A stretch of DNA of 6,586 nt from an uncultured Nitrososphaera sp. (GCA_946480575.1 CAMLKF010000078.1:1-6586), one strand, 5' to 3'. Counted from the first letter of the stretch, positions 1 through 5,389 are shown. The notes: generated by a model not told the origin, from the sequence alone. Program-made: numbers and translations.

Positions 1-2
1 CG

Positions 3-752
3 CCGGAATTTGAATTCGAGAAAGACTACAACAATGTCAGGGCCGCGGTGGACAAATTCGGAATCAAGTACCCTGTGGTGCAGGACAATGAAAAGGGAAC
101 CTGGCAGGCATACGAAAATCAGTACTGGCCTAGAAAATATTTGATCGACGATGAAGGGTATATCCGGTACGACCATATCGGCGAAGGGGCCTACGCAGAA
201 ACCGAAAAAGTGATCCAGTCGCTCCTGACAGAGCGCGCCGCTGCTGCCGGCCAGAACGTCACCATCAATGGATCGATAAGCAGACCGGAAAACGCGCAGA
301 GCGTCGACTTTTACCGGATAAACACGCCTGAGCTCTATTTCGGATACAGCTTTGCAAGGGCGCAGCTTGGAAATCCGGAGGGCTTCAAGCCTGACCAAGT
401 TGTAAAATACACGATCCCAGAAGGCGAGCTCAAGCCCAACGCCATATACTTGGAAGGAGAGTGGAAGAACCACGCGGACAGCATGGAGCTTCAGAGCGAA
501 GTGGGACACATCGTGCTGGTCTATTCTGCCAAGGCAGTCAACATCGTCGCTGGCGGAAGCGGAGAGCTACACGTGACAGAGTCTGCGCTAGAAGAGGGGT
601 CGCGCGGCCAGGACGTTTCAGAGCAGGGCACAGTTGCGATAGACGGACAAAAGCTGTACAACCTGGCTGCTCACCAGTACTATGGTGAGCACCGGCTGCA
701 GATCGACGCCATTGGCAAGGGATTTCGGATCTACACTTTCACTTTTGGCTAA
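3..752 (+). CDS. DipZ-like thioredoxin/TlpA-fold protein, C-terminal part (5'-truncated by window)
   Basis: The reading frame is open from the first bases of the window, so the start lies upstream; a GTG at position 48 is internal, because the family sequence already aligns before it (PEFEFEKDYNNV). The visible 249 residues have two parts. Residues 1 to about 75 are the end of a TlpA/AhpC-like thioredoxin fold: YPVVQDN, then the cis-proline region YWPRKYLID, then GEGAY. The CxxC active site would lie upstream and is not seen. Residues about 85-249 match what I remember of the C-terminal carbohydrate-binding-module-like domain of mycobacterial DipZ, including YxGY near its start, a YxLP-like strand and the ending YTFTFG. 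In that family the domains sit outside the membrane after a CcdA-like membrane part and take part in thiol-disulfide exchange. Whether a CcdA part is fused here cannot be seen. Family assignment is strong; substrate unknown. Confidence 0.85.
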   Translation, partial: PEFEFEKDYNNVRAAVDKFGIKYPVVQDNEKGTWQAYENQYWPRKYLIDDEGYIRYDHIGEGAYAETEKVIQSLLTERAAAAGQNVTINGSISRPENAQSVDFYRINTPELYFGYSFARAQLGNPEGFKPDQVVKYTIPEGELKPNAIYLEGEWKNHADSMELQSEVGHIVLVYSAKAVNIVAGGSGELHVTESALEEGSRGQDVSEQGTVAIDGQKLYNLAAHQYYGEHRLQIDAIGKGFRIYTFTFG

Positions 753-770
753 AGCTTGTCGAGCTCCACA

Positions 771-799
771 ATTTCTTTTGTAAATTTTTCAATTTTTCA
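771..799 (+). terminator. T-rich archaeal-type terminator after the thioredoxin-like gene
   Basis: Starting about 20 bases after the stop codon, three T-runs follow one another (TTTCTTTT, ATTTTT, ATTTTTC). Archaeal RNA polymerase terminates at such U-rich tracts without needing a hairpin, and none is evident here. Functional assignment is inferred from position and composition. Confidence 0.5.
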
Positions 800-1165
800 T
801 AAAAAGACACAGAACGCCGTCAATTGCCGTCGTCTGGTTAATACAGGCAAAAATCATTATGTTCCTTAAGTCAAAAGAGCTTGCCTGGATGATCAAAAGG
901 AGAAGGCACTGAAGCTTCCCGAGCATCCTGTCCTCTCTTGGCGGTGCCGCTACTCTCTCTCTTTTGAAACATTAATGTGGTCCTGACAATCACTGCTGGC
1001 CTTCCGCTGAATTTTTCTAGTAGAAAAAATTCACAAAATTCTTCATGCTGGATCTGTCATTTTATTGCAATAACAACAACAGCGTCGCCACCAGACCAGA
1101 GAGTGCTGTCCGCCGTGCAGTTGCAGATTAGCAATAAATAAACCACACGTATCCCTTAAAATGCC
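800..1165. other. Gene-poor intergenic stretch with one AT-rich hairpin
   Basis: I see no convincing gene here. The longest local reading frames are 17 codons on the plus strand (from 859) and 33 codons on the minus strand (871-972), with no ribosome binding site or recognisable family. One AT-rich inverted repeat lies at 1009-1032 (GAATTTTTCTA against TAGAAAAAATTC). It could end a transcript from either side or be chance in AT-rich DNA. The stretch separates a plus-strand gene from the 3' end of a minus-strand gene, so it is a convergent intergenic region. Confidence 0.5.
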
Positions 1166-1179
1166 GCCGCAACAGCGGC
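1159..1179 (-). terminator. Stem-loop plus T-run just after the zinc-ribbon gene
   Basis: On the minus strand, directly after the stop codon ending at 1182, there is GCCGC-TGTT-GCGGC (1179 down to 1166) followed by GGC and ATTTT. A 5-bp GC stem with a short loop and a brief T-run fits a 3'-end signal for the zinc-ribbon transcript. The T-run is short, so the assignment is tentative. Confidence 0.4.
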
Positions 1180-1181
1180 TC

Positions 1182-1436
1182 TCATTCTTCTTCTTTCTTC
1201 TGGAATCCAAAATAGCAAGAGTGGCACAATTCCTTGCCATAGATCACTCCGGCGTTGCCGCACTTGACGCACACCTTTTCATGATCTATGGTCGAGTCAA
1301 GCGACTTGGCCTTTTGCAGGCACTTGCCGCATATGGGAGCCTCTAGGTTATAGCTTGAAAGAAAGCCGGCACCGCACTGCGTGCATTTCAGACTGTACAT
1401 TTTGCCTTTTGGTTTCCAACGCCTGAATAGTCCCAC
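1182..1436 (-). CDS. Small double zinc-ribbon protein
   Basis: This 84-residue protein carries eight cysteines in four CxxC knuckles: C18-TQ-C21, C36-GK-C39, C56-VK-C59 and C71-HS-C74. The spacing (14 residues in the first pair, 11 in the second) is what two tandem zinc ribbons would need, each binding one zinc. The ends are charged (GLFRRWKPKGK at the N-terminus, KKEEE at the C-terminus), and there is no membrane helix or signal peptide, so it is probably cytosolic. The start is the GTG at 1436; a weak AT-rich element near 1455-1465 sits about 25 bases upstream, which would suit a leaderless transcript. The ATG at 1400 would remove only the basic dodecapeptide and keep all cysteines. It is transcribed away from pyrI. 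Zinc binding is a confident inference; RNA, DNA or protein binding cannot be decided. Confidence 0.8.
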   Translation of the reverse strand: MGLFRRWKPKGKMYSLKCTQCGAGFLSSYNLEAPICGKCLQKAKSLDSTIDHEKVCVKCGNAGVIYGKELCHSCYFGFQKKEEE

Positions 1437-1466
1437 AAATACCCATTAGCGCTGCGGAATAATCAA

Positions 1467-1492
1467 TGTATCGATGCTCCGTGTATCGATAC
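1467..1492. promoter_or_regulatory. Tandem TGTATCGAT boxes, candidate operator between divergent genes
   Basis: The nonamer TGTATCGAT occurs at 1467-1475 and again at 1482-1490, with starts 15 bases apart. The second copy is embedded in a perfect 10-bp palindrome, GTATCGATAC (1483-1492). The boxes lie between the zinc-ribbon gene (minus) and pyrI (plus), just upstream of the likely pyrI TATA element. That is where an archaeal repressor or activator would bind. The repeat is seen directly; regulation is inferred. Confidence 0.4.
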
Positions 1493-1494
1493 GC

Positions 1495-1505
1495 TGATAT
1501 ACTTA
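1495..1505 (+). promoter_or_regulatory. pyrI: Possible TATA box of pyrI
   Basis: TGATATACTTA is the most TATA-like element upstream of the pyrI ATG at 1541. With the usual archaeal spacing of about 25 bases, transcription would begin near 1526 and leave a leader of roughly 15 bases containing CAA repeats. No ribosome binding site is visible in that leader, as is common for short-leadered archaeal messages. Confidence 0.4.
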
Positions 1506-1540
1506 GTAGCACTGCATCAACAACAACAACGGGAAAAATT

Positions 1541-2002
1541 ATGTCTGACACGAGCCAGCTTCTTGTGCGGAGGATCAAGGATGGCACCGTCATAGATCAC
1601 ATCGAAGCAGGCAAGGCGCTTCTGGTCCTGCGTGCGCTAAGCATCACAGGCAAGGAGGGCAACGTGATCACCGCGGCACTGAACGTGCCCAGCAGCAAGC
1701 ACGGCAAGAAGGACATTATCAAGGTGGAGAATAGGTTTCTCGAAACAAGCGAGACCAACAAGCTGGCGCTCATTGCGCCGCGTGCGACAATCAACATTAT
1801 CCGCGATTACAAGCTGGTGGAAAAGCGCAAGATCCAGCTGCCAGACTCGATCGTTGGGATATTCAAGTGTCCTAACCTCAAATGCATTACAAACAGCGGC
1901 GAAGAAATTAGATCAACTATAGACATCATCGACAAGGAAAAAGTAGTGCTAAAGTGCCGCTATTGCGCCAGGACGCTGTCAATAGACGAGCTTGTATTCT
2001 AG
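1541..2002 (+). CDS. pyrI: Aspartate carbamoyltransferase regulatory subunit PyrI
   Basis: From the ATG at 1541 the product is 153 residues, the same length as E. coli PyrI; the frame is open upstream but those 25 codons do not fit the family. The N-terminal allosteric domain (about 1-97) starts LLVRRIKDGTVIDHI and contains GKAL and NVPSSKHGKKDIIKVENR, typical of the nucleotide-binding half. The C-terminal zinc domain has all four ligands, C110-PNLK-C115 and C139-RY-C142. PyrI has no catalysis of its own; it clamps PyrB trimers into the allosteric holoenzyme that makes carbamoyl-aspartate, with CTP as inhibitor and ATP as activator in studied enzymes. No pyrB lies next to it in this window; the next downstream DNA is a short ORF and repeats. 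Identification is very secure. Confidence 0.97.
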   Translation: MSDTSQLLVRRIKDGTVIDHIEAGKALLVLRALSITGKEGNVITAALNVPSSKHGKKDIIKVENRFLETSETNKLALIAPRATINIIRDYKLVEKRKIQLPDSIVGIFKCPNLKCITNSGEEIRSTIDIIDKEKVVLKCRYCARTLSIDELVF

Positions 2003-2056
2003 AACCTTGCAACCCCGAAATACGAGCGTGAAAAGTGTCAATTCTGGACAGTAGTC

Positions 2057-2203
2057 ATGCGTCCAAGATTATGTCCAATATTGAAAACCCTAAAAGCCAA
2101 CGTTATGGTACCAAAAGAAAAGCCTGCAGCAGGCAAGAGCGTCAAGGTCTACAGCAAAAAGTGCTTGCAAAATAACTTGAGTGCTTTTGAGCCTTACTAT
2201 TAG
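2057..2203 (+). CDS. Possible 48-residue basic small protein, unrecognised
   Basis: An ATG at 2057 opens 48 codons; an internal ATG at 2105 would give 32. The product is basic, with two cysteines and a lysine-rich middle (VPKEKPAAGKSVKVYSKKC). There is no ribosome binding site or clear TATA box. It begins 54 bases after pyrI on the same strand, so it could be read through from that promoter. Its stop codon falls four bases before an 18-bp repeat, so it may be the cut end of something longer. I do not recognise it; it may not be a gene. Confidence 0.22.
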   Translation: MRPRLCPILKTLKANVMVPKEKPAAGKSVKVYSKKCLQNNLSAFEPYY

Positions 2204-2206
2204 GTT

Positions 2207-2224
2207 CTGTCAAGTCTTCGGTTG
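2207..2224 (+). repeat. 18-bp repeat, copy A
   Basis: The sequence is CTGTCAAGTCTTCGGTTG. It matches copy C (2985-3002, opposite orientation) at 17 of 18 positions and copy B (2942-2959, same orientation) at 16 of 18. Copies A and C thus form inverted ends of a 796-bp segment that contains two minus-strand small genes. Right after copy A, GTTGAT (2221-2226) and ATCAAC (2237-2242) could pair into a small hairpin. Confidence 0.65.
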
Positions 2225-2279
2225 ATGAGCAACCCTATCAACTTTCTCTTGGAGCAGCCAGTCGTTTGATACCGGTTCA

Positions 2280-2603
2280 CTATTGCAGGGCACTGCTTGA
2301 GTGCCCTACCACTTTGTCGTTTTTTGTAATCAAACAACATGCACATCTGTTCCGGAAGCACAATTCTTCGCGGTCATGATTACATACGGGACAGGTGCAG
2401 GGCTGGCTCTTTGCATTGCCACTCCTCTTGCTCTGGGGCGCAAAAAATCTTGCATCAACAACCATCCACAAAGTAACAGCAGATATGCCAATTACAAAAA
2501 AGATAAGGAGCGACCTGATATTGATTCGTAAGATAAGTAATGCAATGGCAAACAGAATTGTCGCAATTGCGATCATTACAAACCAGCGCTGTGTAAAATC
2601 CAT
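2280..2603 (-). CDS. Two-helix membrane protein with cysteine-rich tail
   Basis: The 107-residue product begins MDFTQRWFVM and has two hydrophobic segments, about 8-26 and 31-49, joined by a short RINIRS turn. Both ends of the hairpin therefore lie on the same side of the membrane. After a basic stretch comes a dense cysteine cluster with seven cysteines in 22 residues: C69, C71, C74, C82, C87, C89, C90 (CTCPVC ... CACC). This is likely a metal-binding or redox module. The ATG at 2603 follows the 85-residue gene by 33 bases on the same strand, which suggests an operon. Residues 1-41 are clearly homologous to the plus-strand ORF at 4083-4220 (21 of 41 identical). The last codons coincide with a perfect hairpin. 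I cannot name a function. Confidence 0.75.
   Translation of the reverse strand: MDFTQRWFVMIAIATILFAIALLILRINIRSLLIFFVIGISAVTLWMVVDARFFAPQSKRSGNAKSQPCTCPVCNHDREELCFRNRCACCLITKNDKVVGHSSSALQ
2288..2306. repeat. Perfect 7-bp hairpin at the 3' end of the cysteine-tail gene
   Basis: GGGCACT (2288-2294), loop GCTTG, AGTGCCC (2300-2306) forms a GC-rich perfect stem. It covers the last codons of the minus-strand membrane-protein gene. On the minus strand no T-run follows, so it is not a classical terminator; it might protect the 3' end of the message. On the plus strand a TTTTTT run follows at 2321-2326. Confidence 0.5.
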
Positions 2604-2636
2604 TTTATAGAGCCTCTACCACTTTACGGCAACACC

Positions 2637-2894
2637 TTACTGGATGTGACTTTGCACACTTTGCTCCTCCTCTCTTGCCTCTTTTTCTTTTGCCTTTTTC
2701 TTTCTTAGCACCCTTACCTGTTCTAATATGTCTTTCAGTTGATCCGCTGACACCTTGGCAATTGAGGTATCGCATTCCAGTCCCTGAGCATGAAGCACGT
2801 CTTCGGTTAGCTGGATAATGTCGTTTTTATCTTTACGCTCTTCTTCTGTGAGAAGGCCATTGCTCAAAAACCTAATGAAAGCAAATTCACTCAT
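2637..2894 (-). CDS. Small charged helical protein, unrecognised
   Basis: The ATG at 2894 gives 85 residues. The product is predicted mainly helical. Residues 1-15 are mildly hydrophobic (FAFIRFLSNGLL), the middle is mixed, and residues about 50-78 are very rich in Lys, Glu and Arg with leucine/valine spacing (DQLKDILEQVRVLRKKK), suggesting a coiled coil. There is one cysteine (C41) and no membrane helix, so it is probably cytosolic, perhaps a partner of the membrane protein encoded 33 bases downstream. Immediately upstream of the ATG is TATAATATA, too close to be its TATA box. The 61-bp palindromic element lies about 50 bases upstream. No family is recognised; coding status is supported by sensible composition and by the tight arrangement with its neighbour. 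Confidence 0.65.
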   Translation of the reverse strand: MSEFAFIRFLSNGLLTEEERKDKNDIIQLTEDVLHAQGLECDTSIAKVSADQLKDILEQVRVLRKKKAKEKEAREEEQSVQSHIQ

Positions 2895-2941
2895 GGCTAT
2901 ATTATACAGCGTTCTTCCTATTATTGTCTTGTTTTTCTATA

Positions 2942-3002
2942 CTGTCAAGTTGTCGGTTGTGCGGTCATAAGCTCGAAGCGGCAGCAACCGAAGATTTGAC
3001 AG
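2942..3002. repeat. 61-bp palindromic element (repeat copies B and C) flanked by TA, MITE-like
   Basis: Copy B (2942-2959, CTGTCAAGTTGTCGGTTG) and the reverse complement of copy C (2985-3002, CTGTCAAATCTTCGGTTG) match at 15 of 18 positions and enclose a 25-base loop. TA dinucleotides stand directly outside both ends (2940-2941 and 3003-3004). A TA duplication is what IS630/Tc1-mariner transposases produce, so this may be a tiny non-autonomous foldback element. It sits in the divergent promoter region between the 85-residue gene and the Cdc48-N gene, so a regulatory palindrome is the alternative. Confidence 0.55.
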
Positions 3003-3150
3003 TACCCCTTTCTGGTTCTTTTTTTAAGTACCTTCGCCGCATACGGCAGAGTTCCAGAGCTTACAGAACATGCTAGAGTGAGTCGTAATGGTTAAAGCTT
3101 GAGAAAAGTTCAATGGTCTACCGACGGATCTGCTCGGTCTCAGCAAATCT

Positions 3151-3160
3151 TATTAGATAT
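3151..3160 (+). promoter_or_regulatory. Possible TATA box of the Cdc48-N gene
   Basis: TATTAGATAT is centred about 27 bases upstream of the ATG at 3183, the spacing expected if transcription begins at or within a few bases of that codon. This favours 3183 over the in-frame TTG at 3099 as the true start. Confidence 0.4.
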
Positions 3161-3182
3161 CTACTCTCTTTCTTTCTTGAAG

Positions 3183-3989
3183 ATGAACCGGCAGCCACTG
3201 TCGCTAAAAGTGCTCGCCGCTTACGCACGCGACATAGGTACTGGCGTGGTACGGATAGACCACAAATCTATGGATTCCTTGGGCGTCACCGCCGGAGATA
3301 CTATAGAGATCATAGGCAGGAAGGATGGGATCGATGCGAGATGCTATCCACTCCTGCCTTCAGATGAGGATCTGGGCATTACAAGGATTGACCCAGAAAT
3401 TAGGAAAATAATAGGCGTTTCAGTCGAAGATGCCGTTGCTATAAGAAACCTGGCTCCTGTGCCTGCTGAAAACTTTGCAAGGAATGAACCGGCAACTGAA
3501 AAAACTGATACCACGGAAGAATACGCGGCATCACCGGAAGACAACAACAATAACATCGCTTCAGAAAGAGCGGATGAAACTACAGCCAGTGTTGCTTCGC
3601 TAATATTCATCCTGTCAGGCTCATGCATTGACTTTGAAAAAGAGAGGCCGAAGCTGATGGCGTTCATGACCACACTAGAATCTGCCGCACACAGCAAAAG
3701 CAAGTGCAAGTGCTACTCTGATGGCAAGAAAGCTCTGGGGTGGGATTTTTTCCTTCTTGAAGTGGATCAGAAGTTTGTAGAAAAACTGCGCGACATATAT
3801 CCGGATATAGATAAGCAAGAAGCTAGCACCACAGAGGAGAGGTTTGCGCTGTGGATGAATAAGCAGCTGAAGAAAATGAATCTAGATTTTCACCTAAAGT
3901 TGAGTGACGTGCCGCAGGAAAAGGTCAGAGGATTCAGACTCGATCCTGAACATTTTAAGGACAAGACCGACTTAGAAGACCTCCGATGA
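3183..3989 (+). CDS. Stand-alone Cdc48/VAT N-domain protein with unknown C-terminal domain
   Basis: From the ATG at 3183 the product is 268 residues. Residues about 6-92 form a Cdc48_N (VAT-N, double-psi beta barrel) domain: LKVLAAYARDIGTGVVRID, then SLGVTAGDTIEI, then the second half-repeat LGITRIDPEIRKIIGVSVEDAVAIR. In Cdc48/VAT this domain binds substrates and adaptors and precedes two AAA ATPase domains. Here no Walker A or B motif follows; instead there is an acidic, Asn-rich linker (about 95-137) and a compact-looking region of about 130 residues. That region includes ILSGSC, CKCYSDGKKALGWDFFLLEVD and a charged helical end, which I do not recognise. A TTG at 3099 would add 28 residues outside the domain. 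Its stop is followed at 94 bases by a small membrane-protein gene on the same strand. It is plausibly an adaptor or decoy for the Cdc48 unfoldase system; that role is inferred. Confidence 0.85.
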   Translation: MNRQPLSLKVLAAYARDIGTGVVRIDHKSMDSLGVTAGDTIEIIGRKDGIDARCYPLLPSDEDLGITRIDPEIRKIIGVSVEDAVAIRNLAPVPAENFARNEPATEKTDTTEEYAASPEDNNNNIASERADETTASVASLIFILSGSCIDFEKERPKLMAFMTTLESAAHSKSKCKCYSDGKKALGWDFFLLEVDQKFVEKLRDIYPDIDKQEASTTEERFALWMNKQLKKMNLDFHLKLSDVPQEKVRGFRLDPEHFKDKTDLEDLR

Positions 3990-4082
3990 GAAATGGATAT
4001 TATTATCCGCAGAATCGCAAGCAAAGCAAATCTTCTTCAACGCGAGCTGACTAACTGAATGATGCAGAGGTGGCTTGGTCAG

Positions 4083-4220
4083 TTGGATTTTACACAACAC
4101 TGGCTTTTAATGATTCCAGTAGCTACAGCCATTCTTGCTGTTTCAATGCTTGTACTACGGATAAATGTTAGGACTGTTATTATCCTTTATGTAATTGGAC
4201 TTTCGAGAGAGACACGCTAA
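4083..4220 (+). CDS. Short membrane protein, truncated paralogue of the cysteine-tail protein
   Basis: Starting at TTG 4083 the product is 45 residues (LDFTQHWLLMI ... RETR). It aligns with residues 1-41 of the minus-strand protein at 2280-2603: 21 of 41 identical and most other changes conservative, including DFTQ, LRIN and the final VIG. Homology then stops, and after SRETR the frame ends, so the rest of the second helix and the whole cysteine cluster are missing. GAGGTGG (4067-4073) is a fitting ribosome binding site for this TTG; an ATG pair at 4059 and 4062 in the same frame would add eight residues (MMQRWLGQ). It lies 94 bases after the Cdc48-N gene, same strand. It is either a functional mini-version or a decaying duplicate truncated near the convergent SPFH gene. 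Confidence 0.5.
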   Translation: MDFTQHWLLMIPVATAILAVSMLVLRINVRTVIILYVIGLSRETR

Positions 4221-4224
4221 TTGG

Positions 4225-4245
4225 CAGTAAAAAAGAGGGAGGAGT
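4225..4245 (-). terminator. T-rich terminator of the SPFH gene
   Basis: On the minus strand, starting about 17 bases after the SPFH stop codon, comes CTCCTCCCTCTTTTTTACTG, a pyrimidine tract ending in six Ts. It is preceded by a weak GTTG-TGAG-CAAC hairpin. A U-rich tract here would stop RNA polymerase before it enters the convergent small gene, whose end at 4220 it nearly touches. Confidence 0.55.
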
Positions 4246-4261
4246 TGCTCACAACAATCTC

Positions 4262-5383
4262 CTATGGGCCTTGAGTTGCATTTCCAGTACTTGTTGAATT
4301 TCCTGAGGGATTGATAGTTGCGGCTTGGACAGAGTCCTCCCCTGACGGAATTTCGATGAAAGGCGTTGCTCCGTCGCCTCCTGTCACAAGTGGCAGGACT
4401 CCATCCCACTGCTGCGTCTTGAGCCATTCTAGATAACGCGGGTTGTTACGCAGCTGCTGATCAATTATCTTTATGGCCTCCGCTTCGCCCTGCGCCTGCA
4501 GGACGTTTGCCTGTTTTACTCCTTCAGCACGAGCGACGTTTGCCTTTTGGTCGCCAAGGGCTTTTGCTTCTGCCTGTTGGGCTTCAATCTCTATCCTTCT
4601 GAGCTCGTTGTTGGCCTGAAGCGCCCTCTGCTGAGCCTCCACCTTGGCCTCGACAGCACGAGCAAATACATCTGAGAACTGGAATTCGGTGATGGAAATG
4701 GTTTCTACCAGGACGTTATAAGCTGCCAGCCTCTGCTTTATTTGCTGCTCAATTTCCGCTTTTACGCTTTCTCTTTTCGTGATCAATTCCTCCGCGTTGA
4801 ATCTGGCCGTCACTTGCTTTACCGATTCTTGAATGGCCGGGTTAATCACTCTAGCCGCATATTCAAGCCCCAATTGTTGGTAGAGAATTTGGGCGGTGTC
4901 TGGGTTGACATGATAGTTCAGCGCCACTTGTGTGCTGACTTCCTGCAGGTCTTTGGATGCAGAGGCTGCGTCCTCGACAATTTTTTGTGTTCTAACTTCG
5001 AGGGGAATTACGTTATCACGGAATGGCGTAACGAAATGTATGCCTTCGTTTAGTGATAGTGAGGTATCAACTGCTCCAAAGTTTAGCAGAACTCCTCTAT
5101 GCCCGGCTTCCACTATTTTTATGCTAGCTGACAGCACCACTACGAGCACGATGATTCCTATTATGACTGGTATTGCTATTCTAGCGAATGAGCCTATTTT
5201 CCTTCCTTGATTGTACTCTTCGAGTGGTTCTCCCTCTGGAGTCTTTCTTCCATATGGTCCTGAGCGTGATCCGAAAGAAGGTCTCCCCCTGCCTCGGAAC
5301 CTGCGGTTGTATATGAAGAACCCGATTGCCGCGATGGTAATTGCAGTTACTACGATCGCAATAATCATGCTTGCTTCAACCAT
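4262..5383 (-). CDS. Prohibitin-like SPFH/Band 7 membrane protein with two N-terminal helices
   Basis: The 373-residue product has membrane helices at about 5-25 and 66-87. They are separated by a basic, Gly/Arg/Pro-rich loop (RRFRGRGRPSFGSRSGPYGRK). An SPFH/Band 7 domain follows from about 89 to 245 (IVEAGHRGVLLNFGAV, GIHFVTPF, VRTQKI, ALNYHV). A long Ala/Gln/Glu-rich coiled coil spans roughly 205-310, with the prohibitin-type ending RYLEWLKTQQWDGVLPLVTGG. A Ser/Thr/Asn tail closes the protein. SPFH proteins assemble into large membrane rings that organise lipid domains or shield membrane proteases. Prohibitins usually have one N-terminal helix, so the extra helix and basic loop are uncommon. 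I chose ATG 5383 because GGTGA lies six bases upstream; GTG 5386 would be too close. No NfeD-type partner is adjacent. Family assignment is secure; its client is unknown. Confidence 0.93.
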   Translation of the reverse strand: MVEASMIIAIVVTAITIAAIGFFIYNRRFRGRGRPSFGSRSGPYGRKTPEGEPLEEYNQGRKIGSFARIAIPVIIGIIVLVVVLSASIKIVEAGHRGVLLNFGAVDTSLSLNEGIHFVTPFRDNVIPLEVRTQKIVEDAASASKDLQEVSTQVALNYHVNPDTAQILYQQLGLEYAARVINPAIQESVKQVTARFNAEELITKRESVKAEIEQQIKQRLAAYNVLVETISITEFQFSDVFARAVEAKVEAQQRALQANNELRRIEIEAQQAEAKALGDQKANVARAEGVKQANVLQAQGEAEAIKIIDQQLRNNPRYLEWLKTQQWDGVLPLVTGGDGATPFIEIPSGEDSVQAATINPSGNSTSTGNATQGP

Positions 5384-5389
5384 CACTGC

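Noticed and set aside
871..972. 33-codon minus-strand frame
   Set aside because: No promoter, ribosome binding site or recognisable sequence.
1043..1240. Minus-strand 65-codon frame
   Set aside because: Overlaps the zinc-ribbon gene in another frame; composition is erratic (WWRRCCCYC).
2301..2610. Two plus-strand frames of 71-76 codons
   Set aside because: Antisense shadows of the two-helix membrane protein, which is validated by its paralogue at 4083-4220.
3344..3709. Minus-strand 121-codon frame
   Set aside because: Lies entirely inside the Cdc48-N gene, whose protein is clearly real.
3986..4054. 22-codon ORF overlapping the Cdc48-N stop as ATGA
   Set aside because: The overlap is suggestive of coupling, but the peptide is low-complexity and polar (NGYYYPQNRKQSKSSS) and too short to support.
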